From: Derxia gummosa DSM 723
GTDB lineage: Bacteria; Pseudomonadota; Gammaproteobacteria; Burkholderiales; Burkholderiaceae_E
DNA length: 64,000 nt
Assembly: GCF_000482785.1 (NCBI RefSeq)
Contig: NZ_KI519499.1
Span: 581,776-645,775 of the forward strand
Direction: 5' to 3'
Positions within the stretch are counted from its first letter, which is position 1. Each line of letters opens with the position of its first letter. The notes under the pieces are model-generated. The model ran no database searches and was not told the DNA's origin. It saw nothing but the letters and a program-made list of their open reading frames with translations. This document shows, piece by piece, positions 33,844 to 45,055 of the stretch. The position numbers were made by a program, and so were the translations under genes.

Positions 33844-36348
33844 TCAGCGCGGCTTGCGCTTGCGCGACGGCTTGGCGGGACCGCCGCTGCCGCGCGTCTT
33901 GCGGATCTCGGCGCGGCGCGCCTTGGCCTGCGAGCCCGCCTTCGATGCCGCCACCTGCTCGGCCGTGCGCTTGGTCGGCGCGCGCTTGGCCGGCGCCTTG
34001 CCGCCCTCGCCTTCGCCGCCGTCCTTCAGGCGCGCCTCGGCCGCCACCGCGCGCGACGCCGCGCGCGACAGCTCCTCATGCGTATTGCCCTTCACGAGGC
34101 GGAAGTCGATCTTGCGTGCCTCCAGATCGACGCGGCTCACCTGCACATGGATCGCGTCGCCCAGCCGGTAGCGCTGGCCGGTGCGCTCGCCGCGCAGCTC
34201 GTGGAAGGCCTCGTTGAACTGGAAGTACTCCGCGCCCAGTTCGCTCACATGCACCATGCCCTCGACGTAGAGGTTGTCGAGCGTGACGAACACGCCGAAG
34301 GGCGCGATGCCCGAGATGCGGCCCGAGTACTGCTCGCCCACGCGCTCGCGCATGTAGAAGCACTTGAGCCAGGCCTGCACGTCACGGCTCGCGTCGTCGG
34401 CGCGGCGCTCGTTGGCCGAGCACATCGCGCCCAGACGCTCCCAGCGTTCGTGCGTCTCGGCCTGGGCCTGCTTGCCGCGCGCGCTGCGGCTGCGCAGGTC
34501 GGCCTTGACCGGCGCGGCGTTCTCGCCGGCCGGCAGCGGCGCGTCGGGCAGGTACTGACGACCTTCGAGGATGGCCTTGATCGTGCGATGCACGAGCAGG
34601 TCGGGATAGCGCCGGATCGGGCTCGTGAAGTGCGTGTAGGCCGCGTACGCGAGGCCGAAGTGGCCGACGTTGTCCGGCGAGTAGATCGCCTGCTGCATCG
34701 AGCGCAGCAGCACCGTCTGCAGCAGCGGCGCGTCGGCGCGCTGCTTGATGGCTTCCATCAGCTTCGCGTAGTCGCCCGGAGTCGGCTCGTCGCCGCCGCC
34801 GAGGCTCATGCCGATGGTCTTGAGCAGCGCACGCAGGTTGTTGAGCTTCTCGGGCGTCGGGCCTTCGTGGATGCGGAACAGCGCCGCATGCTTGCTGCGC
34901 AGGATGAAGTCGGCCGCGCTCACGTTGGCGGCCAGCATGCATTCCTCGATCAGCCGGTGCGCGTCGTTGCGGGTGCGCGGAATGATCTGCTCGATCTTCC
35001 CCACCGAGTTGCAGACGATGTAGGTCTCGGTCGTCTCGAACTCGATCGCGCCGCGCTGCTGCCGGTGCGCGAGCAGCACCTTGAACAGGTCGTAGGCGTC
35101 CTGCAGGTGCGGCACGAGCGCGGCGCGCGGCTTGGGCAGTTGGGCCGCGAACTCCGGGTTGCTGAGGATGTTCCACACCTCGGTGTAGGTGAAGCGCGCC
35201 TGACTGTGCATCACCGCCGGATAGAACTGGTAGGCGGTGATCTCGCCCGTCATGTCGATGACCATGTCGGCCACGAGACAGAGGCGGTCAACGTCCGGGT
35301 TCAGCGAGCACAGGCCGTTGCTGAGCTTCTCGGGCAGCATCGGGATGACGCGGCGCGGGAAGTACACGGAGGTGCTGCGCTCGACGGCGTCGGTGTCGAG
35401 CGCGTCGCCAGGCGTCACGTAATGGCTCACGTCGGCGATCGCCACGAGCAGACGGAACAGCTCCTTCTTCGTGCGACCGCGGCCGGTCGAGAAGCGCTCG
35501 CAGTAGATGGCGTCGTCGAAGTCGCGCGCGTCCTCGCCGTCGATGGTCACGAGCGGCACGTCGCGCAGATCGACGCGGCCCTTGAGATCCTTGGCGCGCA
35601 CCTCGTCGGGCAGCTTGGCGGCGAGCGCCTTGGCCGCGTCCGAGAACACGTGCGGCACATCGAACTTGCGCACCGCGATCTCGATCTCCATGCCCGGATC
35701 GTCGATCTCGCCGAGCACCTCAATTACGCGGCCGATCGGCTGCGAATAGCGCGACGGCTGCTCGATGATCTGCGCTACCACCACCTGCCCCGGCTGGGCG
35801 CTGCGTGCCTCGCCGGGCGGGATGAGGATGTCATGCTTGATGCGCTGGTCTTCCGGCACCACCACATGCACGCCGCGCTCGCTGATGAAGCGGCCGACGA
35901 GCTTGTCGGTGCGCCGCTCGGTCACCTCGACGATGCTGCCTTCGGAGCGCCCGTTGCGGCCGGTGCCGGTCACGCGCACGAGCACGCGGTCGCCGTGCAG
36001 CACCTTGAGCATTTCCTTCGGCGGCAGGTAGATGTCCTGGGCGCCGTCGTCGGGATGCAGGAAGCCGAATCCGTCGCGATGGCCGATCACGCGGCCGGCG
36101 ATGAAATCGAGCTTGGTCGCGAGCAGCAGCACGCCCTTGCGGTTGGGCAGCAGCTGCCCGTCACGTTCCATCGCGGCGATCCGGCGCGAGAAGCCATCGA
36201 ATTCGCGCTCGGTCACGCCGAGCTGGGCCGCGAGCTGGTTGGGAGTGAGCAGCGCGGGCGAAGCGCGCAGGACGCGCAGGATGTCTTCGCGGCTCGGGAT
36301 CGGATACGGATGAAAGTCGGACTCTTGCGACACGTTGTGATCTGGCAT
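33844..36348 (-). CDS. rnr: Ribonuclease R
   Basis: An 834-residue 3'-to-5' exoribonuclease that degrades structured RNA in the cytoplasm and helps trans-translation. Order: N-terminal winged-helix ([17 protein letters not shown]), cold-shock domains ([16 protein letters not shown]), the RNB catalytic domain with [15 protein letters not shown] containing the Mg-binding aspartates, an S1 domain near residues 650-740 and a basic Lys/Arg tail. Normal length. It is divergent from tRNA-Leu, so 36349-36459 holds promoters for both. Confidence 0.96.
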   Translation of the reverse strand: MPDHNVSQESDFHPYPIPSREDILRVLRASPALLTPNQLAAQLGVTEREFDGFSRRIAAMERDGQLLPNRKGVLLLATKLDFIAGRVIGHRDGFGFLHPDDGAQDIYLPPKEMLKVLHGDRVLVRVTGTGRNGRSEGSIVEVTERRTDKLVGRFISERGVHVVVPEDQRIKHDILIPPGEARSAQPGQVVVAQIIEQPSRYSQPIGRVIEVLGEIDDPGMEIEIAVRKFDVPHVFSDAAKALAAKLPDEVRAKDLKGRVDLRDVPLVTIDGEDARDFDDAIYCERFSTGRGRTKKELFRLLVAIADVSHYVTPGDALDTDAVERSTSVYFPRRVIPMLPEKLSNGLCSLNPDVDRLCLVADMVIDMTGEITAYQFYPAVMHSQARFTYTEVWNILSNPEFAAQLPKPRAALVPHLQDAYDLFKVLLAHRQQRGAIEFETTETYIVCNSVGKIEQIIPRTRNDAHRLIEECMLAANVSAADFILRSKHAALFRIHEGPTPEKLNNLRALLKTIGMSLGGGDEPTPGDYAKLMEAIKQRADAPLLQTVLLRSMQQAIYSPDNVGHFGLAYAAYTHFTSPIRRYPDLLVHRTIKAILEGRQYLPDAPLPAGENAAPVKADLRSRSARGKQAQAETHERWERLGAMCSANERRADDASRDVQAWLKCFYMRERVGEQYSGRISGIAPFGVFVTLDNLYVEGMVHVSELGAEYFQFNEAFHELRGERTGQRYRLGDAIHVQVSRVDLEARKIDFRLVKGNTHEELSRAASRAVAAEARLKDGGEGEGGKAPAKRAPTKRTAEQVAASKAGSQAKARRAEIRKTRGSGGPAKPSRKRKPR

Positions 36349-36377
36349 TTGCGTTTTTCGTTAAGACACTCTATAGT
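36349..36377 (+). promoter_or_regulatory. Sigma70 promoter for tRNA-Leu
   Basis: TTGCGT (36349-36354), a 17-bp spacer and TATAGT (36372-36377) form a good sigma70 promoter, giving a start near 36384 and a leader of about 76 nt before the tRNA. Confidence 0.65.
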
Positions 36378-36459
36378 CGCAGCCTTTCGCAGTTCACGAA
36401 ACAAGCAGTCAACAGCAACGACTGAGATTCACAAGGTTTCGGGAATCACGAAAACACCT

Positions 36460-36544
<85 letters not shown>

Positions 36545-36637
36545 AACAGTTGGTGATGCCTTCAAGGCAAGCACCAGTTGCCAAGAAAGCGGTTTGAATC
36601 GATTCGATTTGCAAATCGTTCAAATGGCGGCAAAACG

Positions 36638-36676
36638 AAATCCGGCAATCGTCAAACGATTCGCCGGATTTTTTTT
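36638..36676 (+). terminator. Intrinsic terminator after tRNA-Leu
   Basis: Stem ATCCGGC-AATCG with CGATT-C-GCCGGAT (one bulge) and a 5-base loop, followed by eight T. It is about 95 bp downstream of the tRNA. The 93 bp between show only a weak hairpin. Confidence 0.85.
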
Positions 36677-36741
36677 GCCCTTTTGCAGCGCATGTCTTTT
36701 GCAATCTGTCGCGCCGAAAAGACAGGCGAAGCGCAAATGAA

Positions 36742-36763
36742 AAAGGCAGCCGAAGCTGCCTTT
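36742..36763 (-). terminator. Intrinsic terminator of the purA-phosphoribosyltransferase unit
   Basis: AAAGGCAGC and GCTGCCTTT pair over a 4-base loop. On the minus strand the stem is followed by TTC and A/T-rich sequence, 69 bp after the phosphoribosyltransferase stop. It probably ends the long leftward operon series. Confidence 0.7.
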
Positions 36764-36831
36764 GCCGGTTGACGAACGCGAATGCCGGAATTCCGACGGC
36801 GATTGCATTCGTCATGACTGCGCTTCCTGCC

Positions 36832-37368
36832 TCAGTCCTGCGATGCCGCATCGCTGCGACGCTGGGCCGCTCGCCTGAGCAGCGTGTCGATCCGCATGTG
36901 GTCGTACAGCTCGAAGGGCTGATGGATCCACGGATTCGTCGTCAGGAACCTGACCGCGTAATCCGGCTTGTAGACCGAATGCGCCTTGTGCCACAGCACG
37001 GCGGTGCGCACTTCCTCGATCTGCGGGTACTTGGCACGCAGATGGTCGATGACCTGAACGATCGTCTTGCCCGAATCGGCCAGATCGTCCACCAGCAGCA
37101 CGCGACGGCCGAGTTCCTTGGTCGTCGAGGTGAAATGGTCGGCGATGAGGAGCGTGCTCTGCTTCGTGCCCGAATCCTCGCGGTACGAGCTCGTCGTGAG
37201 GATTGCGTAGGGCTTCTCGAAGATGCGCGAGAACACGTCACCGATGCGCGTGCCGCCGCGGGCGAGGCACAGGATCTGGTCGTACTCCCAGCCCGACTCG
37301 TGGACGAGCACCGCCAGATCCTCGACGAGGTCGTGGTACTCCTCCCAGGTCACGAAGAGGTCGTTCAT
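36832..37368 (-). CDS. Purine phosphoribosyltransferase
   Basis: A 178-residue type I phosphoribosyltransferase. The PRPP-binding signature is VLLVDDLADSGKTI near residue 90, and the N-terminal DQILCLARGGTRIGD is the substrate-side loop. The family transfers ribose-5-phosphate from PRPP to hypoxanthine, guanine or xanthine in purine salvage. The following gene upstream is purA, which supports a purine role. Whether hypoxanthine-guanine or xanthine is preferred cannot be told. Confidence 0.85.
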   Translation of the reverse strand: MNDLFVTWEEYHDLVEDLAVLVHESGWEYDQILCLARGGTRIGDVFSRIFEKPYAILTTSSYREDSGTKQSTLLIADHFTSTTKELGRRVLLVDDLADSGKTIVQVIDHLRAKYPQIEEVRTAVLWHKAHSVYKPDYAVRFLTTNPWIHQPFELYDHMRIDTLLRRAAQRRSDAASQD

Positions 37369-37382
37369 TCGCGCGGCTCCTT

Positions 37383-38693
<1,311 letters not shown>

Positions 38694-39857
38694 TCAGGCC
38701 CCTCGGGGCTCGTCGAGCGCCTGCACCAGCCAGCTTTCGGCGGTGCGGACGATGTTGCGGTCGCAACTGAATTCATCGGGATCGTGCTCGTGGCCCGGGA
38801 AGTCCTGGATCACGATTTCGCCTTCGGCACGCAGGCGTCGTACCAGCGCATGCAGTGCCGCATCGTCCGACCAGGGCGCGCGGATCGCAAGCCGAGGCGC
38901 CGGGTCGGGCAGCAGCGTGGCGAGCTCGCGCAGGTCGAGCGAGAAACCGGTGGCCGGACGCGCGCGACCGAAGGCCCGGCCCACCTCGTCATAGCGGCCA
39001 CCGCGCAGGATGGCCGCCGGCCAGTCGGCGCAGTACACCGCGAAGGTGATGCCGGTGTGGTACTGGAAGCCGTGCGGATCGGCCAGATCGACGGTCACGC
39101 GCGCGGCCGGCAGCGAGGCCGCGAGACGCGCGAGATCGTCGAGCGCCTGAGTGATCGCCGGATCGGCCGGCAGCGCGGAGCGCGCGCGCTCCACCACCGA
39201 CGCGTCACCGTACAGGCCGCACAGCACCTCGAAGGCAGCGCGCGCCTCGGCATCAAGTGTGTCGCTCGCGCGGATCGCCGCGATGTCCTTGCGCTTGACC
39301 GCCGCAATCACGTCCGCGGCGCCATCACCGGCGAGCCCGGCACGCCCGAGCAACGCCCGCGCGATGCCGACATGCGACAGATCGATGCGCACCTGCCCCG
39401 CGCCGGACAGCGCCAGCGCGCCGAGCGCCATCTCGCAGATCTCGATGTCGGCCTCGATCCCGGCGTGGCCGTAGATCTCGGCGCCGATCAGGATCGGCTC
39501 GCGCGACGCATGTAGGCCGCGCGGACGCGCATGCAGCACGCTGCCGCAGTAGCACAGGCGCGCGATCCCGCTGCGGTTAAGCAGGTGGGCATCGATGCGC
39601 GTGACTTGCGGCGTGATGTCGGCGCGCAGGCCCATCGTGCGACCGGAAAGCTGGTCGACGAGCTTGAGCGTGCGCAGGTCGAGATCGCTGCCGGTGCCGG
39701 TGAGGAGTGACTCGATGTACTCCAGCATCGGCGGCATCACGAGCTCGTAGCCGTAACCGCGAAAGAGGTCCAGCAGCGAGCGGCGCAGTTCTTCGAGAAT
39801 GCGCGCGTCCGCAGGCAGGAGGTCGGAAATGTGTTCAGGAAGCAGCCACTTGGGCAC
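38694..39857 (-). CDS. hisZ: ATP phosphoribosyltransferase regulatory subunit
   Basis: A 387-residue HisRS paralogue that activates the short HisG in the first step of histidine synthesis. The start PKWLLPEHISDLLPADARIL and TMGLRADITPQVTRIDAHLL are typical. A HisRS-like ILRGGRYDEVGRAFGRARPA appears later, but the full histidine-binding and anticodon-domain features of real HisRS are missing. A separate hisS (46913-48223) supplies tRNA charging, which supports this reading. Confidence 0.93.
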   Translation of the reverse strand: MPKWLLPEHISDLLPADARILEELRRSLLDLFRGYGYELVMPPMLEYIESLLTGTGSDLDLRTLKLVDQLSGRTMGLRADITPQVTRIDAHLLNRSGIARLCYCGSVLHARPRGLHASREPILIGAEIYGHAGIEADIEICEMALGALALSGAGQVRIDLSHVGIARALLGRAGLAGDGAADVIAAVKRKDIAAIRASDTLDAEARAAFEVLCGLYGDASVVERARSALPADPAITQALDDLARLAASLPAARVTVDLADPHGFQYHTGITFAVYCADWPAAILRGGRYDEVGRAFGRARPATGFSLDLRELATLLPDPAPRLAIRAPWSDDAALHALVRRLRAEGEIVIQDFPGHEHDPDEFSCDRNIVRTAESWLVQALDEPRGA

Positions 39858-39922
39858 GGCCGTCAGCGCCTTGCAGGGCGAAAAAGCAAAACGTCGATTC
39901 TAGCCTTTTCGCCGCCCCTGCC

Positions 39923-40810
39923 CTACTTGCGTGCGCCGGCCGCGCCGCCCGACTGCCGGAAGTAGCGAAAGAAGTCCGACGACGGGTCAACCACCATCAC
40001 GTTGCCGCCCTTGCCAAAGCTCTGCTTGTAGGCGTCGAGGCTGCGATAGAACGCCGCGAACTCCGGGTTCTGGCCGAAAGCCTCGGCATAGATGGCGGCG
40101 GCCTTGGCATCTCCCTCGCCCTTGATGGTCTGAGCCTCGCTGTAGGCCTGGGCGAGGATGACCTCACGCTGGCGATCAGCATCGGCGCGGATCTTCTCGC
40201 CCTCGGCTGAACCGATCGAGCGCTGCTCGTTCGCCACGCGCTTGCGCTCGGCTTCCATGCGGCGGAACACCGATTCGGAAATCTCCGGCACGAAGTCAAC
40301 ACGCTTGAGCCGCACGTCGATGATCTCGACGCCAAGGCCGCGCACGCGTTCGGCCACCGCCTGCGTCACCTCGGCCATGATCGCGTCGCGCTGCGACGAA
40401 CTCACGTCGTTGACGGTGCGGCGCGTGATCGCGTTCTGCAGCGCCTCGCGCACGATGATGCCCATGCGGTCCTGTGCGCCGCGCTCGCTGCCCTGGAAGC
40501 TCACGAAGAACAGCCGCGGGTCGGCGATGCGCCATTTCACGTAGGTATCGACGAGCAGGTTCTTCTTCTCGCTCGTCTGCACGCGGTCGGCGTCGGGCGT
40601 GTCGATCGTGAGAATGCGGCGATCGAAGTACATGACGTTCTGGAACGGCGGCGGCAGCTTGAAGTACAACCCCGGTTCGCGGATGTCGCGCTTGAATTCG
40701 CCGAGCGTGAAGACGATCGCGTACTGGCGCTGATCGACGACGAAGACGCTGCTGCCGAATGCCAGCAGGGCCGCGATGAGCACGGCGATCGAAAGGAAAC
40801 GCTTGTTCAT
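39923..40810 (-). CDS. hflC: HflC, SPFH membrane protease regulator
   Basis: A 295-residue inner-membrane protein with one N-terminal signal anchor (residues 5-25) and an SPFH/band-7 domain facing the periplasm. With HflK it forms a cage around FtsH and modulates its proteolysis. VFVVDQRQYAIVFTLGEFKR and the helical C-terminal SIGSAEGEKIRADADRQREV are characteristic. It is 17 bp after hflK. Confidence 0.95.
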   Translation of the reverse strand: MNKRFLSIAVLIAALLAFGSSVFVVDQRQYAIVFTLGEFKRDIREPGLYFKLPPPFQNVMYFDRRILTIDTPDADRVQTSEKKNLLVDTYVKWRIADPRLFFVSFQGSERGAQDRMGIIVREALQNAITRRTVNDVSSSQRDAIMAEVTQAVAERVRGLGVEIIDVRLKRVDFVPEISESVFRRMEAERKRVANEQRSIGSAEGEKIRADADRQREVILAQAYSEAQTIKGEGDAKAAAIYAEAFGQNPEFAAFYRSLDAYKQSFGKGGNVMVVDPSSDFFRYFRQSGGAAGARK

Positions 40811-40827
40811 GGCCTGGGGGAAACGGG

Positions 40828-42045
40828 TCAGCGGGAATCGCGGTCACGGCCGCGGAGCACGTCGCGCGAACGCGACTCGGCGGGCGCGGCGTCATGCGGC
40901 TGGGCCGGCAGCGCGACCGAACCCGGCGTGCCGCGCGCGGCATCCGACTGCACCTGACGCATGAGCTGGTCGAGCGGCAGGTAGAGCAGCGAGCCGTTGC
41001 CGCGCGTATCGACCAGCAGCTTGGAAGTGTTCTGGTAGATCTGCGACATCGCGTCGATGTAGAGCCGATCGCGCATCACCGTGGGGGCGCGGTTGTATTC
41101 GGTCAGCACCGACTTGAAGCGGGCCGCGTCGCCGGTGGCGGTCTCGACCACCCGCTGGCGATAGCCCTCGGCCTCCTGGGTCAGCCGCGAGGCCGCGCCG
41201 CGCGCCTTTGGGATGATGTCGTTGGCATAGGCCTCGCCCTCGTTGATCTGGCGCTCGCGGTCCTGACCGGCCTTGACCGCGTCGTCGAACGCGGCCTGCA
41301 CCTGCTCGGGCGGCTGGGCCTGCTGGATCGCGACGCTTTGCACCAGGATCCCGGTCTTGTAGCGGTCGAGAATGCCTTGCATGATCGACCGCACTTCCTC
41401 GGCCACGTCGGCCCGGCCTTCGTACAGCACAGAATCCATCTTCTGCCGGCCGACCACGGCGCGCATCGAGGTCTCGGCAGCCTGCTTGACCGCGTCTTCG
41501 GGATTGCGGTTCTGGAATACGAAGTCGGCCGCGCCGTCCTCGCGGATGCGGTACTGCACGGCGAACTGGATGTCGATGATGTTCTCGTCGTCCGTCAGCA
41601 TCAGCGCCTCGGGAAGGATCTTGGTGCGCGCGCCGCCGCGATAGCCGATCTCGACCGTGCGCAGCTCGGCCACATTCACGAGTTCATGCGACTGGATCGG
41701 GTAGGGCATGCGCCATTGCAGGCCGGCCCGGCTCGACGTGCCCGAGTACTGGCCAAAGGTGGTCGTGACCGACTGCTGGCCTTCCGGGACGATGTAGAAA
41801 CCGCTCGCCGCCCAGATGAGCACCGCCGCCCCGACCGCGAGGCCGATGCCGAGATTGCTGCCGCCGCCCTTGCCGGACGACGGCGTCGGCTCCGGCCCCT
41901 GCTTACCGAACAGGCCGGAGATGCGCCGGTTGACGTTGCGCCACAGTTCTTCGAGGTCGGGCGGGCCGTCTTCAGGGCGGCGATTGCCGGGATCCGAGGG
42001 ATTGTCCTGAAGGGCCAGCGAGGGCTTGCGCGGTGCGCCGGTCAT
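40828..42045 (-). CDS. hflK: HflK, SPFH membrane protease regulator
   Basis: A 405-residue partner of HflC. Residues 1-70 are cytoplasmic, with the Gly-Pro-rich stretch seen in HflK. The single membrane segment (NLGIGLAVGAAVLIWAASGF, about 72-92) is followed by YIVPEGQQSVTTTFGQYSG and the SPFH domain. The C-terminal tail is Pro/Ala-rich. It starts 17 bp after hflX, the conserved hflX-hflK-hflC order. Confidence 0.95.
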   Translation of the reverse strand: MTGAPRKPSLALQDNPSDPGNRRPEDGPPDLEELWRNVNRRISGLFGKQGPEPTPSSGKGGGSNLGIGLAVGAAVLIWAASGFYIVPEGQQSVTTTFGQYSGTSSRAGLQWRMPYPIQSHELVNVAELRTVEIGYRGGARTKILPEALMLTDDENIIDIQFAVQYRIREDGAADFVFQNRNPEDAVKQAAETSMRAVVGRQKMDSVLYEGRADVAEEVRSIMQGILDRYKTGILVQSVAIQQAQPPEQVQAAFDDAVKAGQDRERQINEGEAYANDIIPKARGAASRLTQEAEGYRQRVVETATGDAARFKSVLTEYNRAPTVMRDRLYIDAMSQIYQNTSKLLVDTRGNGSLLYLPLDQLMRQVQSDAARGTPGSVALPAQPHDAAPAESRSRDVLRGRDRDSR

Positions 42046-42062
42046 GGTCGTCGGTATCGGGA

Positions 42063-43298
42063 TCAGAGAGGTGGATCGGAGTCGCCTGAAAGCTCTTCGA
42101 CAGCATTGTCGCCGACGAATTGCATTCCGCCGAGCCGGCTCGCGTCGGCGCGCTCGGCGATGGCGGCGCGCAGCAGGTCGAGGCCGGCGCCCATACGCGC
42201 GCTGAGGACGACGCGGTCGATGCTGCCGTCCATGTTGCGCGAAGCCTCGGGATCAAGCCCGGCCGCATCTGCCTTGTTGTAGACGACGATCTGCGAGATG
42301 TCGGCCGCGCCGATCTCGCGCAGCACCGAGTTCACCGCGTCGATCTGCGCATGGCGCGACGGACTTGCCGCGTCGACCACATGCAGCAGCAGGTCGGCGT
42401 GGATAGTTTCTTCGAGCGTCGCCTTGAAAGCCTCGACGAGCTGCGTGGGCAGTTCGCGGATGAAGCCGACGGTATCGCTCAGCACCACCTGACCGACGCC
42501 ATCGATCCAGATGCGGCGGGTGGTCGTGTCGAGCGTCGCGAACAGCTGGTCGGCCGCGTAGGCCCGCGCCCGCGTGAGCGCGTTGAACAGCGTCGACTTG
42601 CCGGCATTGGTGTAGCCGATGAGCGAGACGCTGAAAGTGCCGCGCCGCTCGCGCGCGCGACGCTGGGTATCGCGCTGCGCCTGGAGCTTGCCGAGCTTGA
42701 TGCGCAACTGCTTGACGCGCTCGCCGATGAGGCGGCGGTCAGTTTCGAGCTGGGTTTCGCCGGGGCCGCGCAGGCCGATGCCGCCCTTCTGCCGCTCCAG
42801 GTGGGTCCAACCGCGCACGAGGCGCGTGGACAGATGCTGAAGCTGGGCGAGCTCGACCTGGATCTTGCCCTCGTGCGACTGGGCACGCTGGGCAAAGATG
42901 TCGAGGATCAGACTCGTGCGGTCGATGACGCGCAGGCCGATCACCTGTTCCAAGTTGCGCTGCTGCGCGGGCGACAGCGCGTGGTTGAACATGACGAGAT
43001 CGCAATGCTCGGCGCTGGCAGCGAGCTTGATTTCCTCGGCCTTGCCCGAGCCCACGAAGTGCTTAGGATCGGGCGTCGAGCGCTTGCCACTCACGCGGCC
43101 GACGACCTGCGCGCCGGCAGTACCGGCGAGCAGCTCGAGTTCGTCGAAGGAATCTGCGAAATCGGAGGATCCGAAATCGACGCCGACGATCAGTGCGCGG
43201 GCGCGCTCGTCATGCGTGTTCTTAGCGCCTCGCGCGCCGCGGACACCGAACTCTCCGATGCCGCCGGCGAGACCTTCAGCGGGGTTGATGCGTGACAA
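42063..43298 (-). CDS. hflX: Ribosome-associated GTPase HflX
   Basis: A 411-residue GTPase that splits stalled or heat-stressed ribosomes. After the N-terminal nucleotide-binding-like domain and a helical hairpin, the G domain begins near residue 210 with LIGYTNAGKSTLFNALTRAR. The switch region DTTTRRI and G3-like DTVGFIRELP follow. The G4 motif reads NKAD. It sits 13 bp after hfq, which is typical. Confidence 0.95.
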   Translation of the reverse strand: MSRINPAEGLAGGIGEFGVRGARGAKNTHDERARALIVGVDFGSSDFADSFDELELLAGTAGAQVVGRVSGKRSTPDPKHFVGSGKAEEIKLAASAEHCDLVMFNHALSPAQQRNLEQVIGLRVIDRTSLILDIFAQRAQSHEGKIQVELAQLQHLSTRLVRGWTHLERQKGGIGLRGPGETQLETDRRLIGERVKQLRIKLGKLQAQRDTQRRARERRGTFSVSLIGYTNAGKSTLFNALTRARAYAADQLFATLDTTTRRIWIDGVGQVVLSDTVGFIRELPTQLVEAFKATLEETIHADLLLHVVDAASPSRHAQIDAVNSVLREIGAADISQIVVYNKADAAGLDPEASRNMDGSIDRVVLSARMGAGLDLLRAAIAERADASRLGGMQFVGDNAVEELSGDSDPPL

Positions 43299-43311
43299 CT
43301 CGCGGGCCGTG

Positions 43312-43548
43312 TCAGTCGGCTTGCTGCTCGACCTGGAAGTGAACGGCGCGTGCCGGCACGACGGTGGAGATTGCGTGCTTGTAGACCATCTGCGTCACGG
43401 TGTTGCGCAGCAGGACGACGTACTGGTCGAAGGACTCGATCTGGCCCTGGAGCTTGATGCCGTTGACCAAATAGATGGCGACCGGAACGTGCTCCTTGCG
43501 CAGGGTGTTGAGGAAAGGATCTTGTAGCAGCTGGCCCTTGTTGCTCAT
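43312..43548 (-). CDS. hfq: RNA chaperone Hfq
   Basis: A 78-residue Sm-like protein forming the hexameric chaperone for small RNAs and mRNAs. Sm1 ([20 protein letters not shown]) and Sm2 ([14 protein letters not shown]) motifs are complete, with the proximal-face residues Gln and Lys in place. The C-terminal tail is short, ending HFQVEQQAD. The gene is 151 bp after der. A hairpin with GGTGAC/GTCACC arms lies at 43660-43676 between them. Confidence 0.98.
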   Translation of the reverse strand: MSNKGQLLQDPFLNTLRKEHVPVAIYLVNGIKLQGQIESFDQYVVLLRNTVTQMVYKHAISTVVPARAVHFQVEQQAD

Positions 43549-43699
43549 TGGAGCTCCGTTCGAGGAAATGTTGTTGTGATGTTCGCCCTCGCGTCAGGGC
43601 GAGCGCCGCACCTTACCCCAAGCGAAAGCCTAGGGGCAACCGGACTTCCGGGAGCAGAGGTGACAAGTCGTCACCGCTGCGGGAAGCCCCTGATGCGCA

Positions 43700-45046
43700 T
43701 CAGCGGTCGCGATCATCGAAAGGGTTCGCGGTGCTGCGGTACTCGATGCGCAGCGGCGTGCCCTCAAGCGCGAACTGCTTGCGGAAGCGGCCTTCCAGGA
43801 AGCGCGTGTAGTGCGCCGGCACGTTGCCCAGACCGGTGCCGTGGATGACCACGATCGGCGGGTTCATGCCGCCCTGGTGCGCGTAGCGCGGCTTCGGGCG
43901 CGACAGGCCGTGACGCGGCGGCGCCTGATGCGCCACGGCGTCCTGCAGCGCGCGCGTGAGCTTGGGCGTGGAGAGCTTGCGGAAGGCCGCGTCGCAGGCA
44001 CCGGCCACCGACTTCATCAGCGCGCCGATGCCGCGGTTATGCAGCGCCGAAATGAAATGCAGCTTGGCGAAGTCCATGAAGCCGAGCTTGCGCGCCATCT
44101 CGCGCTTGACCCAGTCGCGCTTGTCTTCGTCGAGGCCATCCCACTTGTTGACCGCGAGCACCACCGCCCTGCCCTGCTCGACGACGAAGCCCGCGATGTG
44201 CGCGTCCTGGTCGGAGATTTCCTGCTGGGCGTCGAGCATGAGCACGACCACGTTGGTGTCGGCGATGGCCTGGAGCGTCTTGACGACCGAGAACTTCTCG
44301 ACCGCCTCGAACACCTTGCCGCGCCGGCGCAGGCCGGCGGTGTCGATCAACGTGTAGGGCCGGTCGGCATGGTCGAACTCGACCTCGATCGCGTCGCGCG
44401 TCGTGCCCGGCATGTCGAAGGCGATCACCCGCTGCTCGCCCACGAGCGTGTTGATGAGCGTGCTCTTGCCGACGTTGGGCCGGCCGACGATCGCGATCTT
44501 GGTGCGGCGCGGCCGCTCGCTGTCGTCGGCTTCCTCTTCCTCGGGGAAGTCAGCCAGCACGGTCTCGATCATCTCGACCACGCCGTCGCCGTGGGCCGAC
44601 GAGATCACGCACGGATCGCCGAGGCCGAGGCGGTGGAAGTCGGCCGTGAGCATCGCGGAGCGGCTGTCGCCCGTCATGCCCTCGGCCTTGTTCACGGCGA
44701 CGGTCGCGCGCACGCCGCTCTTGCGCAGGCGGTCGGCAATGATCTCGTCCTGCGGCGTGAGGCCCTGGCGGCCATCGACCACGAACACCACGGCGTCCGC
44801 CTCGGCGATGGCCTGGAGCGTCTGCTGCGCCATCGCGTGGAAGATGCCGTCCTTGGCGATCGGCTCGAAGCCGCCGGTATCGACGACGAGATAGGGCCGC
44901 CCGCCCACGCGCCCCTCGCCGTAATGGCGGTCGCGCGTGAGGCCCGGCAGGTCGGCGACGAGGGCGTCGCGGCTGCGCGTGAGGCGGTTGAAAAGCGTGG
45001 ACTTGCCGACGTTCGGCCGGCCCACGATGGCAATGACGGGTTTCAT
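43700..45046 (-). CDS. der: Tandem-domain GTPase Der (EngA)
   Basis: A 448-residue GTPase essential for 50S subunit assembly. It has two G domains, each with GRPNVGKST (about 9 and about 190), with [10 protein letters not shown] and [14 protein letters not shown] as the switch segments, then a C-terminal KH-like domain. The length is normal. It begins ten bases after bamB. Confidence 0.97.
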   Translation of the reverse strand: MKPVIAIVGRPNVGKSTLFNRLTRSRDALVADLPGLTRDRHYGEGRVGGRPYLVVDTGGFEPIAKDGIFHAMAQQTLQAIAEADAVVFVVDGRQGLTPQDEIIADRLRKSGVRATVAVNKAEGMTGDSRSAMLTADFHRLGLGDPCVISSAHGDGVVEMIETVLADFPEEEEADDSERPRRTKIAIVGRPNVGKSTLINTLVGEQRVIAFDMPGTTRDAIEVEFDHADRPYTLIDTAGLRRRGKVFEAVEKFSVVKTLQAIADTNVVVLMLDAQQEISDQDAHIAGFVVEQGRAVVLAVNKWDGLDEDKRDWVKREMARKLGFMDFAKLHFISALHNRGIGALMKSVAGACDAAFRKLSTPKLTRALQDAVAHQAPPRHGLSRPKPRYAHQGGMNPPIVVIHGTGLGNVPAHYTRFLEGRFRKQFALEGTPLRIEYRSTANPFDDRDR

Positions 45047-45055
45047 GAAGCTCCG